The notes: a model not told the origin generated them from the sequence alone. 64,000 nucleotides of DNA from DASXHZ01 sp036488085 (GCA_036488085.1 DASXHZ010000078.1:7435-71434); one strand, 5' to 3'; counted from the stretch's first letter, positions 36,020-45,167 are shown. Program-made: numbers and translations.

Positions 36020-37186
36020 CTAGAAAAGCGGCAGTCCGGTGAGCGCGCGGCCGATGAAGTCGCGCAAGTGATCGGCGGTCGGCGCCATCACCCAGCCGGC
36101 GCGCGCGTCGCGGAAGAAGCGTTCGACGGCGACCTGTTTCGAGAACGCCGCGCCGCCGCACGCTTTCATCGCGAGATCGGTTACGTCGGTGGCTGCCTCA
36201 ATCGAGGAGAGGCGCGATTGCAGGACAAAGAGCGGCGCGGTCTCGGAGCCGCTCTCGATCACGTCCAGCGTGTAGCCGAGAAGCGCGCGCGATTGCGAGA
36301 GGCGCACGCTCATGTCCGCGAGGCGCGCGCGCAGCGTCGGCAGATCGCGCAGCGACGTTCCGTTGTGCGCGAAGCCGGTGTTCTGCATGTGCTGCGCGGT
36401 GCGATCGACGGCGGCGCGGCAGATGCCGTTCGCCATCGCGGCGGTGCCGATCGAGAACCACGGCAGCACGACCTGCAGCATCGTGTTCGCGCCCTCGCCC
36501 TGCGGGCTGATGAGCGAGCCGGCTGCGACGTGGAGCTGCTCGATCGCGACCGGCGACGAGTCGTTGCCGCGCAGGCCGAGGCCGCGGAAGGTGCCGTTCG
36601 TGCGCACGCCGGCGTCACCGCGGCGAATGAGGTAGATGGTCGATTCGAGAGGCGACTCGGCGCCGGGCCGCTGCGCGCTGGAGACGTATGAGTCGGCGTG
36701 ATCGGCGGAGGTGACCCATGACTTCGACGCAGAGGTGATGAAGCCGCCGTTGCCGTCCGGTTCGAGCTGCGACACCGGCGCCCAGAACTGCGACCGCGAG
36801 CCGGCTTCTGAGAACGCGAGCGTCGTGAGATGCCGGCCAGCGGCGATCTCGCGAAGGATGGCCTCGCGTCCGTCGAGCGACGCCGACGAGGCGATCGCCT
36901 GCGCCGCTGTGACATGCATGACGTAGATCATCGCCGTAGACGGACAGGCGGTGGCCAGCTCCTCGACAACCGCGGCGAAGGTCCGCATCGATTCGCCGGA
37001 GCCGCCGGCTTCCGTCGGCACGCAAAGCCCGAGCAGCCCGGCCTCGGCAATCGCCTTCAGGTTGTCAGCGGGGAATTGTCCCGATTCGTCAACCGACGCA
37101 GCTTTGTCGGTCACGATACCGGCTGCCAGCCTGCGGGCGCTGTCGAAGTGCGGACTCTGCTCGTTCTGAATGTATGGGTGGATCAA
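36020..37186 (-). CDS. Acyl-CoA dehydrogenase-like flavoprotein
   Basis: A 388-aa ACAD-fold flavoprotein. Blocks include AIAEAGLLGLCVPTEAGGSG, LAFSEAGSRSQFWAPVS, ITSASKSWVTSADHADSYV, FRGLGLRGNDSSPV and CGGAAFSKQVAVERFFRDARAG. The usual catalytic Glu of true acyl-CoA dehydrogenases is not obvious, and ACAD-like flavin monooxygenases (DszC/SfnB type) are an alternative. The TTG at 37186 is chosen because GGGAG lies 5 nt upstream. It is the first gene of the three-gene unit that runs to 34,029. Confidence 0.82.
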   Translation of the reverse strand: MIHPYIQNEQSPHFDSARRLAAGIVTDKAASVDESGQFPADNLKAIAEAGLLGLCVPTEAGGSGESMRTFAAVVEELATACPSTAMIYVMHVTAAQAIASSASLDGREAILREIAAGRHLTTLAFSEAGSRSQFWAPVSQLEPDGNGGFITSASKSWVTSADHADSYVSSAQRPGAESPLESTIYLIRRGDAGVRTNGTFRGLGLRGNDSSPVAIEQLHVAAGSLISPQGEGANTMLQVVLPWFSIGTAAMANGICRAAVDRTAQHMQNTGFAHNGTSLRDLPTLRARLADMSVRLSQSRALLGYTLDVIESGSETAPLFVLQSRLSSIEAATDVTDLAMKACGGAAFSKQVAVERFFRDARAGWVMAPTADHLRDFIGRALTGLPLF

Positions 37187-37289
37187 CGGCTCTCCCTTCG
37201 CGGACGCATGAGTGCGCGCAGCGCGGACGCGAAGTATATCGACGCGCTTCGATCGGCGCGGAAGTTGGACGTCGGAAGCGCCAGGTCCT

Positions 37290-37890
37290 TCGGCGTATGG
37301 GCCGGTCCATTTGTCAATCCGGTGATCGGCTGGGACCCGCAGAAGCAGGCTTTCAACTATTACCAATACATCAGCAACAACGGTCTCACTGGCGACCCCG
37401 GCACCGTGCCAGACGTGGTCTTATGCCGGCGATTCCTCGAACGCCGGTGTGCGGGCCACAGCCGGCGAGGGATGTTTCGCCTGCCACCGCAACGGCGGGA
37501 TGAACATGAAACAGCTGAAGGTGCCATGGAACAACTGTCATTCACCCAGCGTCGTCGTTCCGAGCGCGAACGTGCCGCCGGCGATGGCCAAAGATCCGCT
37601 GTTCGTGAACAAAACGACCGCGGACCAGCTCCAGCTCAACATCTTTCAACCGATCATGCAGCGCTTCGTGTCGCAGCAGGTCGCCGCTTCGATCTCGAAC
37701 GGGACGGTCACGAACGCCGCGGCGCTGCTCCGGCATCTGATCACGACCACCGTCAACTTCCGGTCGACACAGGTGAACTCCCGTCCTTCGGCGTTCCCCC
37801 GATGAACGTGCCGGCCACCATGGCTGCCGGTCAATCATTTGGACGGCGGGACCGTCGGCAATTTCCAGATCACCAACAGAAATCGTCGGG
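37290..37890 (+). pseudogene. Decayed secreted c-type cytochrome-like gene
   Basis: Fragments in several plus-strand frames line up in order: WDPQKQAFNYYQYISNNGLT (from ~37,329), then SNAGVRATAGEGCFACHRNG with a CxxCH heme motif (~37,435-37,495), then NFRSTQVNSRPS and finally PPMNVPATMAAGQSF and GGTVGNFQITNRN. At least two frameshifts separate them and no single frame spans the gene. The parent was probably a heme-binding secreted protein. Nothing else is evident in this gap. Confidence 0.5.
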
Positions 37891-37897
37891 AACTACG

Positions 37898-37952
37898 GCC
37901 GCGCGATAGCGCGGCTGGCGCCGCGCATGAGCGGACGAGACGTCCGCTCCCC
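37898..37952. repeat. Palindromic repeat, family B (partial copy)
   Basis: Contains GCGGACGAGACGTCCGCTCCCC preceded by GC-rich stem sequence, matching the right half of the 80-bp palindrome at 56,018-56,097. Here it is intergenic, next to the decayed cytochrome gene. Confidence 0.75.
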
Positions 37953-37973
37953 AATGAAAAGGTTTGCTGCGGG

Positions 37974-38156
37974 TCAGCGCTTGCGGTCGCCGCGATCGCC
38001 GTACCCCGGCTTCGAGACGGTCTTCGCGTGACGCTTGCGGTCCTGGGCGTCCGAGCGGCCGGCGTCGGTGACTTCCGCGAAGCGTCCCTGCGCGTCGCGG
38101 CGGACGTAACGGCGGTCGGCCTTGTGGGGCACGATCAATTCTCTTTTTCCTGTCAT
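37974..38156 (-). CDS. Small conserved basic hypothetical protein
   Basis: A 60-aa very basic protein (MTGKRELIVPHKADRRYVRR, then QGRFAEVTDAGRSDAQDRKR and ending GYGDRGDRKR). The pattern, IxPHxxDxRYVRRDxxGRF...VGRS...DRxxxAKTVxKxGxGDRGD, is that of a widespread uncharacterised small protein as I recall it. AAGGAG lies 8 nt upstream of the ATG at 38156. No function is known to me; nucleic-acid binding would fit its charge. Confidence 0.75.
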   Translation of the reverse strand: MTGKRELIVPHKADRRYVRRDAQGRFAEVTDAGRSDAQDRKRHAKTVSKPGYGDRGDRKR

Positions 38157-38210
38157 TCCGAAATCTCCTTCCGGTACTGACTTTTGCAACGGAGATACCG
38201 TCCGAAAAGC

Positions 38211-38240
38211 CGTCGGGGCGCGTTGGCGCGCGCCCCGACG
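38211..38240. other. GC-rich hairpin in intergenic sequence
   Basis: CGTCGGGGCGCG and CGCGCCCCGACG form a perfect 12-bp stem with a 6-nt loop. There is no T tract on either strand. It may end the small ORF that reads toward it from 38,407, or be a dispersed palindrome. Confidence 0.5.
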
Positions 38241-38281
38241 GGTACTGCTGGGTCTACCTGTTTGCTGCTGGTGCTGCGGGT

Positions 38282-38407
38282 CTACAACTTCGAGGGTGCC
38301 GGATGCGTATCGGCGGGGGCATGGGTCGTTGGGGCCGTTGCAGGCTGCGGGTCAGGCGCCGGTTGCGTGGTCGCAGCCTTCTTCCGCGGCTTGTTGAGGC
38401 GCTTCAT
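38282..38407 (-). CDS. Possible 41-aa Pro/Thr-rich peptide
   Basis: A minus-strand ORF beginning MKRLNKPRKKAATTQPAP and continuing DPQPATAPTTHAPADTHPAP to a tag. The basic start and proline/alanine/threonine-rich tail look like a linker or a truncated DNA-binding tail. A GGAG directly abuts the ATG, which is poor spacing; an in-frame GTG lies 12 nt upstream. From 38,430 to 38,604 the sequence is rich in TTCGCG words with no clear gene. Confidence 0.35.
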   Translation of the reverse strand: MKRLNKPRKKAATTQPAPDPQPATAPTTHAPADTHPAPSKL

Positions 38408-38604
38408 CTCCTGCACGTGCGGAAGAAGGTCAGCGTTCTCCGGTCATCGAAAACCAAGCAGTCGATACCACCATCCCCACCGGAACGGACCCGGGGCTCG
38501 CGAAAATGTTTCGCGCCGCCGCGAAAGTCTTTCGCGGGCTCGCTGACGGATTTCGCGCCGTCGAATGATGTGTTCGCGGCTTCGCGAAGGCTGCGAGCGG
38601 GGGA

Positions 38605-39537
38605 TCAGCCAAACTCCGCGGGCGAGCATGCCGGCGTCATCCCATCCCGGCTGAGGCGCAATTGCGCGTAGAACTTGTCCGCGTCTTCTGCCTGCTTTTG
38701 CAGCAGCGCCGCGAGAGCCTTCAGTGCCGCCGCCATTTCGTCCGCGGTCGCGGACTTCGGCTCGAGCAGCGCCGGCGTCGGCTGGATGATCCTTTTCGGG
38801 ATGCCCCCCCGCGCCGTGAGGTAGTGAAACAGGAAGTCGAACTCGCCCGAGCTCTGGTCCGCTCCCTCCTCGGGAGCGGTTTCGAGATTATTGACCAGCA
38901 ACGTCACATGCTTCGATGCCTCTCCGTCGGGTTCCTTAACCAAATCGAGTTTTGTGAACGGACGCGCACCAGGTGCGTCATTGAGCGGCGTGACCAGCAG
39001 CCACGGATACCCGTCTGTCTCCACGGTGATCGAGAACCGCCACGCCGGTTTCTGAGGCTCGGGAAGCATCCACGTGGCGACGCCGAAGTCGAAGTCGAAG
39101 TAGCACGCCGCGCGGCCGCCCATCACGACGTCCGCCGAATATTCGTAGTTTGGATAGTACATTCTAAGCCCGCTCATGACATTCACTGGCGAACCTGGCG
39201 GGGGATCCCCCAGCACGCCCTTTGGAATCCCGTTTCCCACCTGGAGACGGACGCCGGAGAGGATGTACCCATTCTTGGTCATGAGCCCGTCGACCGTCAG
39301 GTCCACCGCCTTCTGTGCGATCTCGGAGTCGGATCGTTGGACCTCGATCTGAGCGAAGTGAGGATTGAGGTAATAGAGAAACGGATCCGGATACCCATCG
39401 ATGGAGATGGAGTCCGCGAGGAAAACAGAGGCATCCGGCAGCACTGCGCGATGCCTCACGCCCGCCACCATGCCATTGCGAAAGTGAGTCGAGACGCCCG
39501 AAAAGATGACCGTGAGTGAGAACCCTTTGTCGCTCAT
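38605..39537 (-). CDS. Unknown 310-aa protein downstream of the CHAT gene
   Basis: About 310 residues, no signal peptide or membrane segment and no family I recognise. It looks like a beta-rich N-terminal domain (FSLTVIFSGVSTHFRNGMVAG, then DGYPDPFLYYLNPHFAQIEV and DFDFGVATWMLPEPQKPAWRF) with a C-terminal helical tail (EMAAALKALAALLQKQAEDADKFYAQL). The ATG at 39537 lies 7 nt after the CHAT gene stop on the same strand, so it is probably the third gene of the sigma-CHAT operon. Its position makes it a candidate substrate or partner of the CHAT protease. Confidence 0.7.
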   Translation of the reverse strand: MSDKGFSLTVIFSGVSTHFRNGMVAGVRHRAVLPDASVFLADSISIDGYPDPFLYYLNPHFAQIEVQRSDSEIAQKAVDLTVDGLMTKNGYILSGVRLQVGNGIPKGVLGDPPPGSPVNVMSGLRMYYPNYEYSADVVMGGRAACYFDFDFGVATWMLPEPQKPAWRFSITVETDGYPWLLVTPLNDAPGARPFTKLDLVKEPDGEASKHVTLLVNNLETAPEEGADQSSGEFDFLFHYLTARGGIPKRIIQPTPALLEPKSATADEMAAALKALAALLQKQAEDADKFYAQLRLSRDGMTPACSPAEFG

Positions 39538-39544
39538 ACAGCAC

Positions 39545-42500
39545 CTATCCTTTCGTTGTTGCAATACGGCTCGTCAGCAGCGCCATCGAGCGCCACGCGT
39601 GTGAGCCACCGCTCTCTTTGGCGTCGCGAATGGCGGCGATCTGCGCCGCACGAAGGGCGTCGAAGGGAGAAGAGCCGGCGGCGAGGTGACGGTGTGTTTC
39701 GCGGAAGAAGATCCGCGCGTCGCGATCCGCCACCGGCGTGAGCGTCCCGACTACGGCGGGCGCTCCCGCGACGACGAATGCCGCGGCGAGACTTCGTGCA
39801 TGCGTTTCCGCCGAGGCGGGAGGGCGCATCGTTTCGCAGGCGGCGAGAACGACGATCCCCGCATGCGCGATGCGTCTCGTGGGAAAGGTCGCCGAGGAGA
39901 CGCGCTCCGGGTCGCCCGCGCCGCTGCGCGCGAGCAGCAGCGCGTGCTCGCCGGCCGCTTCGCGTTCTGTATGTCCGGCGATGTGAACCACGTCTGCGCT
40001 GCTGACCGCTTCCAGCAATCGAGCGAGCGTGGCGTCCCGCGGCGCGCCGGGGATCGCGTGACGGTACAACGCCGCGATCTCGGTGAGCTCGCGCTCCGCC
40101 TCCGGAAGAGCCGGTGCGGAATTCGGTGCCGGGAGCGCAAACGTGGCGACCGACACGGTGGGGAGGACCGTTTCGCGCTGAAGCGTTCCGGCGTTCAGTG
40201 CGATCGCGACGCCGGCACGTTCTACGAGATATCTCCCCGACTCCTTGTCGTAAAGCGCGGCGAACGGCACAGTCTCCAGCCGCTCGTCCGGGACGACGAT
40301 TACATTTCGAACGGACGGTAAAACGACGTCGACCGGCCGGAGGAGATCGTCGTAAAGAGCCGTCGCCGCGACGGTGCCACTTTCGTTCAGCGCCGACTCG
40401 GCGAGGGCGCCCCACTCGGTGATCCCGCGGTGCGCGCGTCCGACGCGCAGATCGTTTTCCGTCACGGCAAACGTGACGCTCTCATTCGCGAGGAGTGCGA
40501 TCTCCACGACCGCCGTCGCGCTGCCGCGAAGGCGGTTCTGGACATCGCCGGACGTAGTCGATGCTCCGTGCGACCGTTCCGAGATCGCGAACGCCTTCGC
40601 CTCGTCGCCGCGATCGAGCGCGAGAGCGATCGCGTCGGTGAACAGCGCGTGATCGGCGTCGAGGACGCTGCTGGTCAGCCCTCCGCCGGCGGCGTGGCGT
40701 TCGACGATCTCCATTCCGGCTTCGAGGTCGCGTTCGCTCGAGGTGCGGTCGCCGGCGCGCAACGCCGAGCGAGCGCGGAGCAGAAGCGGCTCCGGAAGCA
40801 CGCCGGCGTAATTGGCGGAGCGGTAGTAGTCGATGGCACGGCTCAGCGGCGCCATTGCCTCTCTCGGACTGGCGACGGAGAGTGCCGCGCCGAGCGCCAC
40901 GTCGGCATCGGCATTCCGCCGCGCGCGGAGCGAAGGATCCGTCAGCTCGCCCGCCAGTCGCGCAGCGTGCTGTGCGTCGCGGAGCGCGTCGGCGCCGTTC
41001 CCCATCGTCGCTTCCAGCAGCGACCGAAACTGCACGAGGTCGAACACGGAGGCGTTTTGCACGGCGTCTCCCGGAACCGACTCCGGGATGCGCGCCAACG
41101 CCAGCGCGACGTCGTCGCGGCCGGCGAGCTTCTCGTTGCGAACGGCGCTGCCGACCGCGAACGTCAGCCGCCCTCTGTTCCCCTCGGCGCTCAGTGCGCG
41201 GAGCGCGTCGATCTGTGCCTTCCACGCATCATCGCTGCGCCCGGAAGCGGCCAGACATGACGCGAGCATCGTCTCGACGGTCGCCTCGCTCACCCGGTCA
41301 TTGCCTTCGCGGAAGAGCGCCGCGCCCTCGGACAGCATCGCCGCGGCTGCAGGCCAGTCGTAGTCGAACATCCGCGCGCGGCCGGCTTCCCAGCGAACGT
41401 ACGCGCGCAGCGAGCGGTACGCCGGCTTCGCGTCGGCTTCGGCGAGGAGTCGATCGAAATCGCCACGGGCGCTTTCTGTACCCTTCGCCTGCCGGGCGCT
41501 CGAGAGCCAAAAACGCGCGTTCAGCGCCATCGGCGAACCTGACTGCTCGAAAAGCGCCGCAGCGGTTTCGAGCTGGCGCGCGGCCTCGTCGAGATCTCTT
41601 TTGCTGTTCGCCTGCCGGCCCGCGGTGTACGCGGATTGCGCTTCCGCGATCGCGCGCCGTTTGTCCCGAGTCGCGTCGTCGATCGTCTTCACGGCGTCGC
41701 TCAGAAGCGTCTCCTGCCCGTCGCGCGAGATCTCATCGCCGACCGTGCGGGCGAACGTCAGCCACCGTTGCGCATCCGTTTCGTCGTTCCGAAGAACGGC
41801 GGCCGCCCAGTCGCCCAGGTACTCCGTTTCGGCGAGTGTGCGGACGCGCGATTCATGCGGGTGGATGAGCGCGCGCGCCGTCGCAGCGTCGTTTCGCCAC
41901 AACGCGCTTTCGATGAGGGGCCGGTCGTGTTCCCAGCGGGAGGACGTCGTCGCTGCAGGTAGGTCCGCAAGATGCGTACGCGCTTCTTCCGCCCAGCGCG
42001 ACGAGGCATCGACCGCGAGGTAGCGATTCCACGCCGCACGCGCCTCGCTCCCGAGGCCCATACGATCGAGGACGAGCGCACGATTGAAGAGCGCTTCCGG
42101 AAGATTCGGATCGAGGCGTAGCGCGGCATCGGTGGCTGCGAGCGCCTGCGGGTAGAGCGCGGCGCGTCCGAGCTCCGAGGCCGCCGCGTAACGCGCGGCC
42201 GCGAGATCGCTCCAGGTCTGCGCATTCGGCGCTTCCTTGGCAGCCTTCTCGAGGCGTGGGATCGCGTCGGCCGGATTGTCGGTCAGCACCATGGCGACGC
42301 CGGCGTCATGCTGCGCCGCGGCGCTCGGATCGCTTTGCGCGCGCTGCACCAGGTCTCCCGCTGCGCCGGCGAGCTTCATCCGCACTGGATCCGACATAGC
42401 CGCGGTGCCGCGTTCGGAGCCCCGGAACGAGGACCACGCAAAACCGCCCGCGAGGCGCGGCTCGATCGGCCGAGCATCGCGCGGCGAGAGTGCCACCAGC

Positions 42501-42808
42501 CGATCGATGGGCGAACGGTGAAGCGTGCGAACGACCGGAACGACGATGGCGATCACGACGGCTGCCGCGATCGCGGCGAGCCGCGGTGTGTGGGGCCGGC
42601 TCTTAGCCGGCCCTGGGTCGGCTGAGAGCCGACCCCGCACATTTTCCTCTTCGAACGCCTGCATGCCCAGGGCGACGTCGCGGGTGCAGTCATCGCACGT
42701 GTCGAGATGCTCCAACAGCGCCGCGCGCTCGGCGCCCCTCAAGTGTCCCTCCGCGAACGCTGCGAGCGTTTCGGCCGGCGGACAATTTCGCTTCTCGGCA
42801 TCGGTCAT
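39545..42808 (-). CDS. Anti-sigma zinc finger - TPR - CHAT protease fusion
   Basis: A 1087-aa protein. Residues ~1-50 are a zf-HC2 anti-sigma domain (HLDTCDDC). A palindromic-repeat insertion encodes residues ~56-74, then one membrane helix (LAAIAAAVVIAIVVPVV). Tetratricopeptide repeats fill roughly 150-750 (for example LGRAALYPQALAATDAALRLDPNLPEALFNRALVL). The C-terminal CHAT domain has HIAGH (His942/946) and LAACET (Cys991), the caspase-like dyad spacing. It overlaps the upstream sigma-factor gene by 4 nt. Model by inference: membrane anti-sigma factor whose TPR region senses a partner and controls the protease. Confidence 0.88.
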   Translation of the reverse strand: MTDAEKRNCPPAETLAAFAEGHLRGAERAALLEHLDTCDDCTRDVALGMQAFEEENVRGRLSADPGPAKSRPHTPRLAAIAAAVVIAIVVPVVRTLHRSPIDRLVALSPRDARPIEPRLAGGFAWSSFRGSERGTAAMSDPVRMKLAGAAGDLVQRAQSDPSAAAQHDAGVAMVLTDNPADAIPRLEKAAKEAPNAQTWSDLAAARYAAASELGRAALYPQALAATDAALRLDPNLPEALFNRALVLDRMGLGSEARAAWNRYLAVDASSRWAEEARTHLADLPAATTSSRWEHDRPLIESALWRNDAATARALIHPHESRVRTLAETEYLGDWAAAVLRNDETDAQRWLTFARTVGDEISRDGQETLLSDAVKTIDDATRDKRRAIAEAQSAYTAGRQANSKRDLDEAARQLETAAALFEQSGSPMALNARFWLSSARQAKGTESARGDFDRLLAEADAKPAYRSLRAYVRWEAGRARMFDYDWPAAAAMLSEGAALFREGNDRVSEATVETMLASCLAASGRSDDAWKAQIDALRALSAEGNRGRLTFAVGSAVRNEKLAGRDDVALALARIPESVPGDAVQNASVFDLVQFRSLLEATMGNGADALRDAQHAARLAGELTDPSLRARRNADADVALGAALSVASPREAMAPLSRAIDYYRSANYAGVLPEPLLLRARSALRAGDRTSSERDLEAGMEIVERHAAGGGLTSSVLDADHALFTDAIALALDRGDEAKAFAISERSHGASTTSGDVQNRLRGSATAVVEIALLANESVTFAVTENDLRVGRAHRGITEWGALAESALNESGTVAATALYDDLLRPVDVVLPSVRNVIVVPDERLETVPFAALYDKESGRYLVERAGVAIALNAGTLQRETVLPTVSVATFALPAPNSAPALPEAERELTEIAALYRHAIPGAPRDATLARLLEAVSSADVVHIAGHTEREAAGEHALLLARSGAGDPERVSSATFPTRRIAHAGIVVLAACETMRPPASAETHARSLAAAFVVAGAPAVVGTLTPVADRDARIFFRETHRHLAAGSSPFDALRAAQIAAIRDAKESGGSHAWRSMALLTSRIATTKG
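42587..42641. repeat. Palindromic repeat, family A, inside the CHAT gene
   Basis: A 55-bp double hairpin flanked by TGTGTGGGG and CCCCGCACA. It lies in frame and supplies part of the linker between the zinc-finger domain and the membrane helix (translated GRLSADPGPAKSRPHTP). Related copies are at 57,673-57,746 and 63,311-63,367. Confidence 0.85.
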
Positions 42809-43632
42809 GCGCCTTCCTCTTTAGTGGACGGATGTGTGTCGCCCTCTTTCCCATCGAGGCCGAAATCGAGCGTTTCGGCGGCTCCGATCAGGCCGGCGGC
42901 GGACGACGCGTCGACGCCCGCCTCCTGAAGCGCAACGCGGAGGGACGCCAGCATGGCTTCGATACGGCGATAGAGCGGGCGTTGTTCGATGCCGAGGGAG
43001 CGGGCGATCGCGGCGATTGACGCGTTGCAGGTGAAGCGGAGGCGGAGGATCACGCGGTCTTGCGCCGTCATCGACGCCATCGCGGACCGTACCGCGGCGT
43101 TCGCCTGCGACGACCGCTGCTCCACATCGAGCGCTTCCACGAGATCGCCGGCGGTGCTGGAGCCGGCAATCAGGTCCTCGTCGTGATCGCCAGCCGGAAC
43201 GAGCACCGGGCGCACCGCGCGCGCCGGAAATGCCGCAGCGCTTTCTTCCAGCTCGGACGTCGGGACGTCCGGGTGTTCGCGGCGAACGACCGCGGCGGCT
43301 TCGGTGAACCGAAGGCGATCGCGGATGAGGAGCCGCTCGAGCAGGACTGCCGCCGCGCCGCGGCGTTGCGCTTCGGCGGAGGCGTACCACCTTCCGTCGG
43401 CGCGGCGCTGGTCGATGAGGAGCCGTCGTATGACGATCGTCAGGTACGTCGCCATCGACGATCGCCGTTCGAACTCGCGAAGAACGGAGCAATCGTCAGC
43501 GAGCAGCGCGAGGCGAACGGAGGACGCGAAGTCCTCCTGCGCCGGCCGATCGAGCCGGGAGTCGCGGCACACGCGCGAGATGGCGCGTTCGATCGCCTCG
43601 AGGTGCTCCTCGAACAGCGATGGGGAGCTCAT
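42805..43632 (-). CDS. ECF-like RNA polymerase sigma factor
   Basis: A 275-aa sigma-70 family protein. Region 2 resembles FERRSSMATYLTIVIRRLLIDQRRADGRWY; region 4 is MTAQDRVILRLRFTCNASIAAIARSLGIEQRPLYRRIEAML. A variable linker of ~80 residues separates them, and a C-terminal tail follows region 4. Translation is coupled to the anti-sigma/CHAT gene (ATGA overlap), so that protein is its likely antagonist. It may recognise its own promoter upstream of 43,632; I cannot define the motif. Confidence 0.85.
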   Translation of the reverse strand: MSSPSLFEEHLEAIERAISRVCRDSRLDRPAQEDFASSVRLALLADDCSVLREFERRSSMATYLTIVIRRLLIDQRRADGRWYASAEAQRRGAAAVLLERLLIRDRLRFTEAAAVVRREHPDVPTSELEESAAAFPARAVRPVLVPAGDHDEDLIAGSSTAGDLVEALDVEQRSSQANAAVRSAMASMTAQDRVILRLRFTCNASIAAIARSLGIEQRPLYRRIEAMLASLRVALQEAGVDASSAAGLIGAAETLDFGLDGKEGDTHPSTKEEGA

Positions 43633-43699
43633 TGTCAGGAAAGACCCGGCTCATGGTCTCACATCCGCCCTTCATTTTCTCCACGCGTACGGAAAAACG

Positions 43700-44080
43700 T
43701 CACACCTTCGCAGTGTCGCAGATCTTCGTGACGACCTCGACGAGTTGCGTGACGTCGAACGGCTTGCTGATCACGCCACGGACGCGGGTCCGGTCGATGG
43801 CGTTGACCTGGCTCGCGCCGGCCGCGGTGACGACCACGATCTCGACGTCGATCTTCTGCTCGTTGACGCGCTCGATCACGGTGTAGCCGTCGACGCGCGG
43901 CATCATCAGGTCGAGGAGCATGAGGCTGTAGTGGTGTTCGGCAAGCTTGCGGAGCGCTTCCTCGCCGTTGGCGACGGTATCGACGACGAACGAGCGGCGG
44001 CGCAGGATCGCGGCGATGAGCTTCCGGATCGCTTCGTCGTCATCGACGACGAGCACGCGGTGCGATTGCTGTTCGGACAT
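43700..44080 (-). CDS. Single-domain response regulator
   Basis: A 126-aa stand-alone receiver (CheY-like). The acidic pair is in VLVVDDDEAIRKL, the phospho-acceptor Asp in LMLLDLMMPRVDGY, and the conserved Lys in VRGVISKPFDVTQLVEVV. There is no output domain. The ATG at 44080 is chosen; the longer frame would run into tRNA-Cys on the opposite strand. No kinase lies beside it, so its partner is elsewhere. Confidence 0.88.
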   Translation of the reverse strand: MSEQQSHRVLVVDDDEAIRKLIAAILRRRSFVVDTVANGEEALRKLAEHHYSLMLLDLMMPRVDGYTVIERVNEQKIDVEIVVVTAAGASQVNAIDRTRVRGVISKPFDVTQLVEVVTKICDTAKV

Positions 44081-44167
44081 CGGGACGGGCGCTTCAGTAT
44101 CGCAGAGAATCGGCGAATATTGACGCTCGGAATGCCGTTCACTACTATCGCTGTCCCGCCGCAGCCT

Positions 44168-44242
<75 letters not shown>

Positions 44243-44280
44243 TTTCCACACCGCCCGGCTTCAATTTCGCCTCCGCGGTC

Positions 44281-45120
44281 GTGTCGCATGGGTGGTACAT
44301 GCTCCCCCCGACCCGCTGGTCGGAACGCGAGCGGGTCCTGCGCCGTGCGGAAGTCCTCGGCGGACGCGCGGTCGATCTCGAGATCACGCACGAAAACGGG
44401 GCGTTGCAGATCCGCGGCGCGCGCGACTCACGCGAGCTGCGGGCGAAGATCGCACGGACGTTCCAGCTCGCTCTCGATCTGAGCGATTTTCACGATCGCG
44501 CGCGGCAGTCGCCGGCGCACGACTGGGTCGCGGAGGCCGGTTTCGGCCGGCTCCTCTGCGGCTCGACGCTCTTTGAAGACGTGGTGAAGATCATCACGAC
44601 GACGAACACGATGTGGCGGCAGACGATCCGGATGAACGAGCTGCTGGTCGAGAAGTACGGTCGCCGCACGCGGAGCGGGGCTCACGCGTTCCCGGTCCCG
44701 GAGCACGTCGCGAAGGTCTCCGAGGAGGAGTTGAAGGAGCAGTGCCGCCTCGGGTATCGCGCGAAGTTCGTTGCGATGCTCGCGCGCGGGATGGCGGACG
44801 GCAGTATCGATGTTGAAGCCATCACCGATCCGTCGCAGTCGACGGACGAGCTGTTCAGGAGCTATCTCGGGCTGCCGGGTATCGGGCCGTACGGCGCGGC
44901 GCACCTGCTCGCGATGGACGGACGGCACGACTTCATCGCGGTCGACACGGAGTTCCGCCGCTTCGTGCGCGAGACGTATCACAAGGGGCGGAGCGTCAGC
45001 GACGCGGCGATGCTGCGGCGCTACGCGAAGTGGGGACGTTGGAAGTATCTAGCTTATTGGTCGGAACTGTGGCGCTCGGTGGCCGAGCGCTTGCAGCCGA
45101 AAGACGAGGCGGACGAATAG
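44281..45120 (+). CDS. HhH-GPD family DNA glycosylase
   Basis: A base-excision DNA glycosylase, about 279 aa from the GTG at 44281. The helix-hairpin-helix and catalytic region reads YLGLPGIGPYGAAHLLAMDGRHDFIAVDTEFRRFV; the Asp in VDTEF is the conserved GPD acid. Upstream is an AlkA/OGG-like N-terminal domain. The sequence preceding the GTG (FNFASAV) still resembles the family N-terminus and the frame stays open into tRNA-Cys, so the true start could be a non-AUG codon just after the tRNA. The lesion recognised is unknown. Confidence 0.82.
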   Translation: MSHGWYMLPPTRWSERERVLRRAEVLGGRAVDLEITHENGALQIRGARDSRELRAKIARTFQLALDLSDFHDRARQSPAHDWVAEAGFGRLLCGSTLFEDVVKIITTTNTMWRQTIRMNELLVEKYGRRTRSGAHAFPVPEHVAKVSEEELKEQCRLGYRAKFVAMLARGMADGSIDVEAITDPSQSTDELFRSYLGLPGIGPYGAAHLLAMDGRHDFIAVDTEFRRFVRETYHKGRSVSDAAMLRRYAKWGRWKYLAYWSELWRSVAERLQPKDEADE

Positions 45121-45167
45121 TGTACGCCTTGCTCGTCGCGTTACACTCGGATGTCAGGGAAAACACT

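Noticed and set aside
38430..38604. A small gene or CRISPR-like repeat in the TTCGCG-rich stretch.
   Set aside because: The words are irregularly spaced, no frame has coding character, and no unit length is constant.
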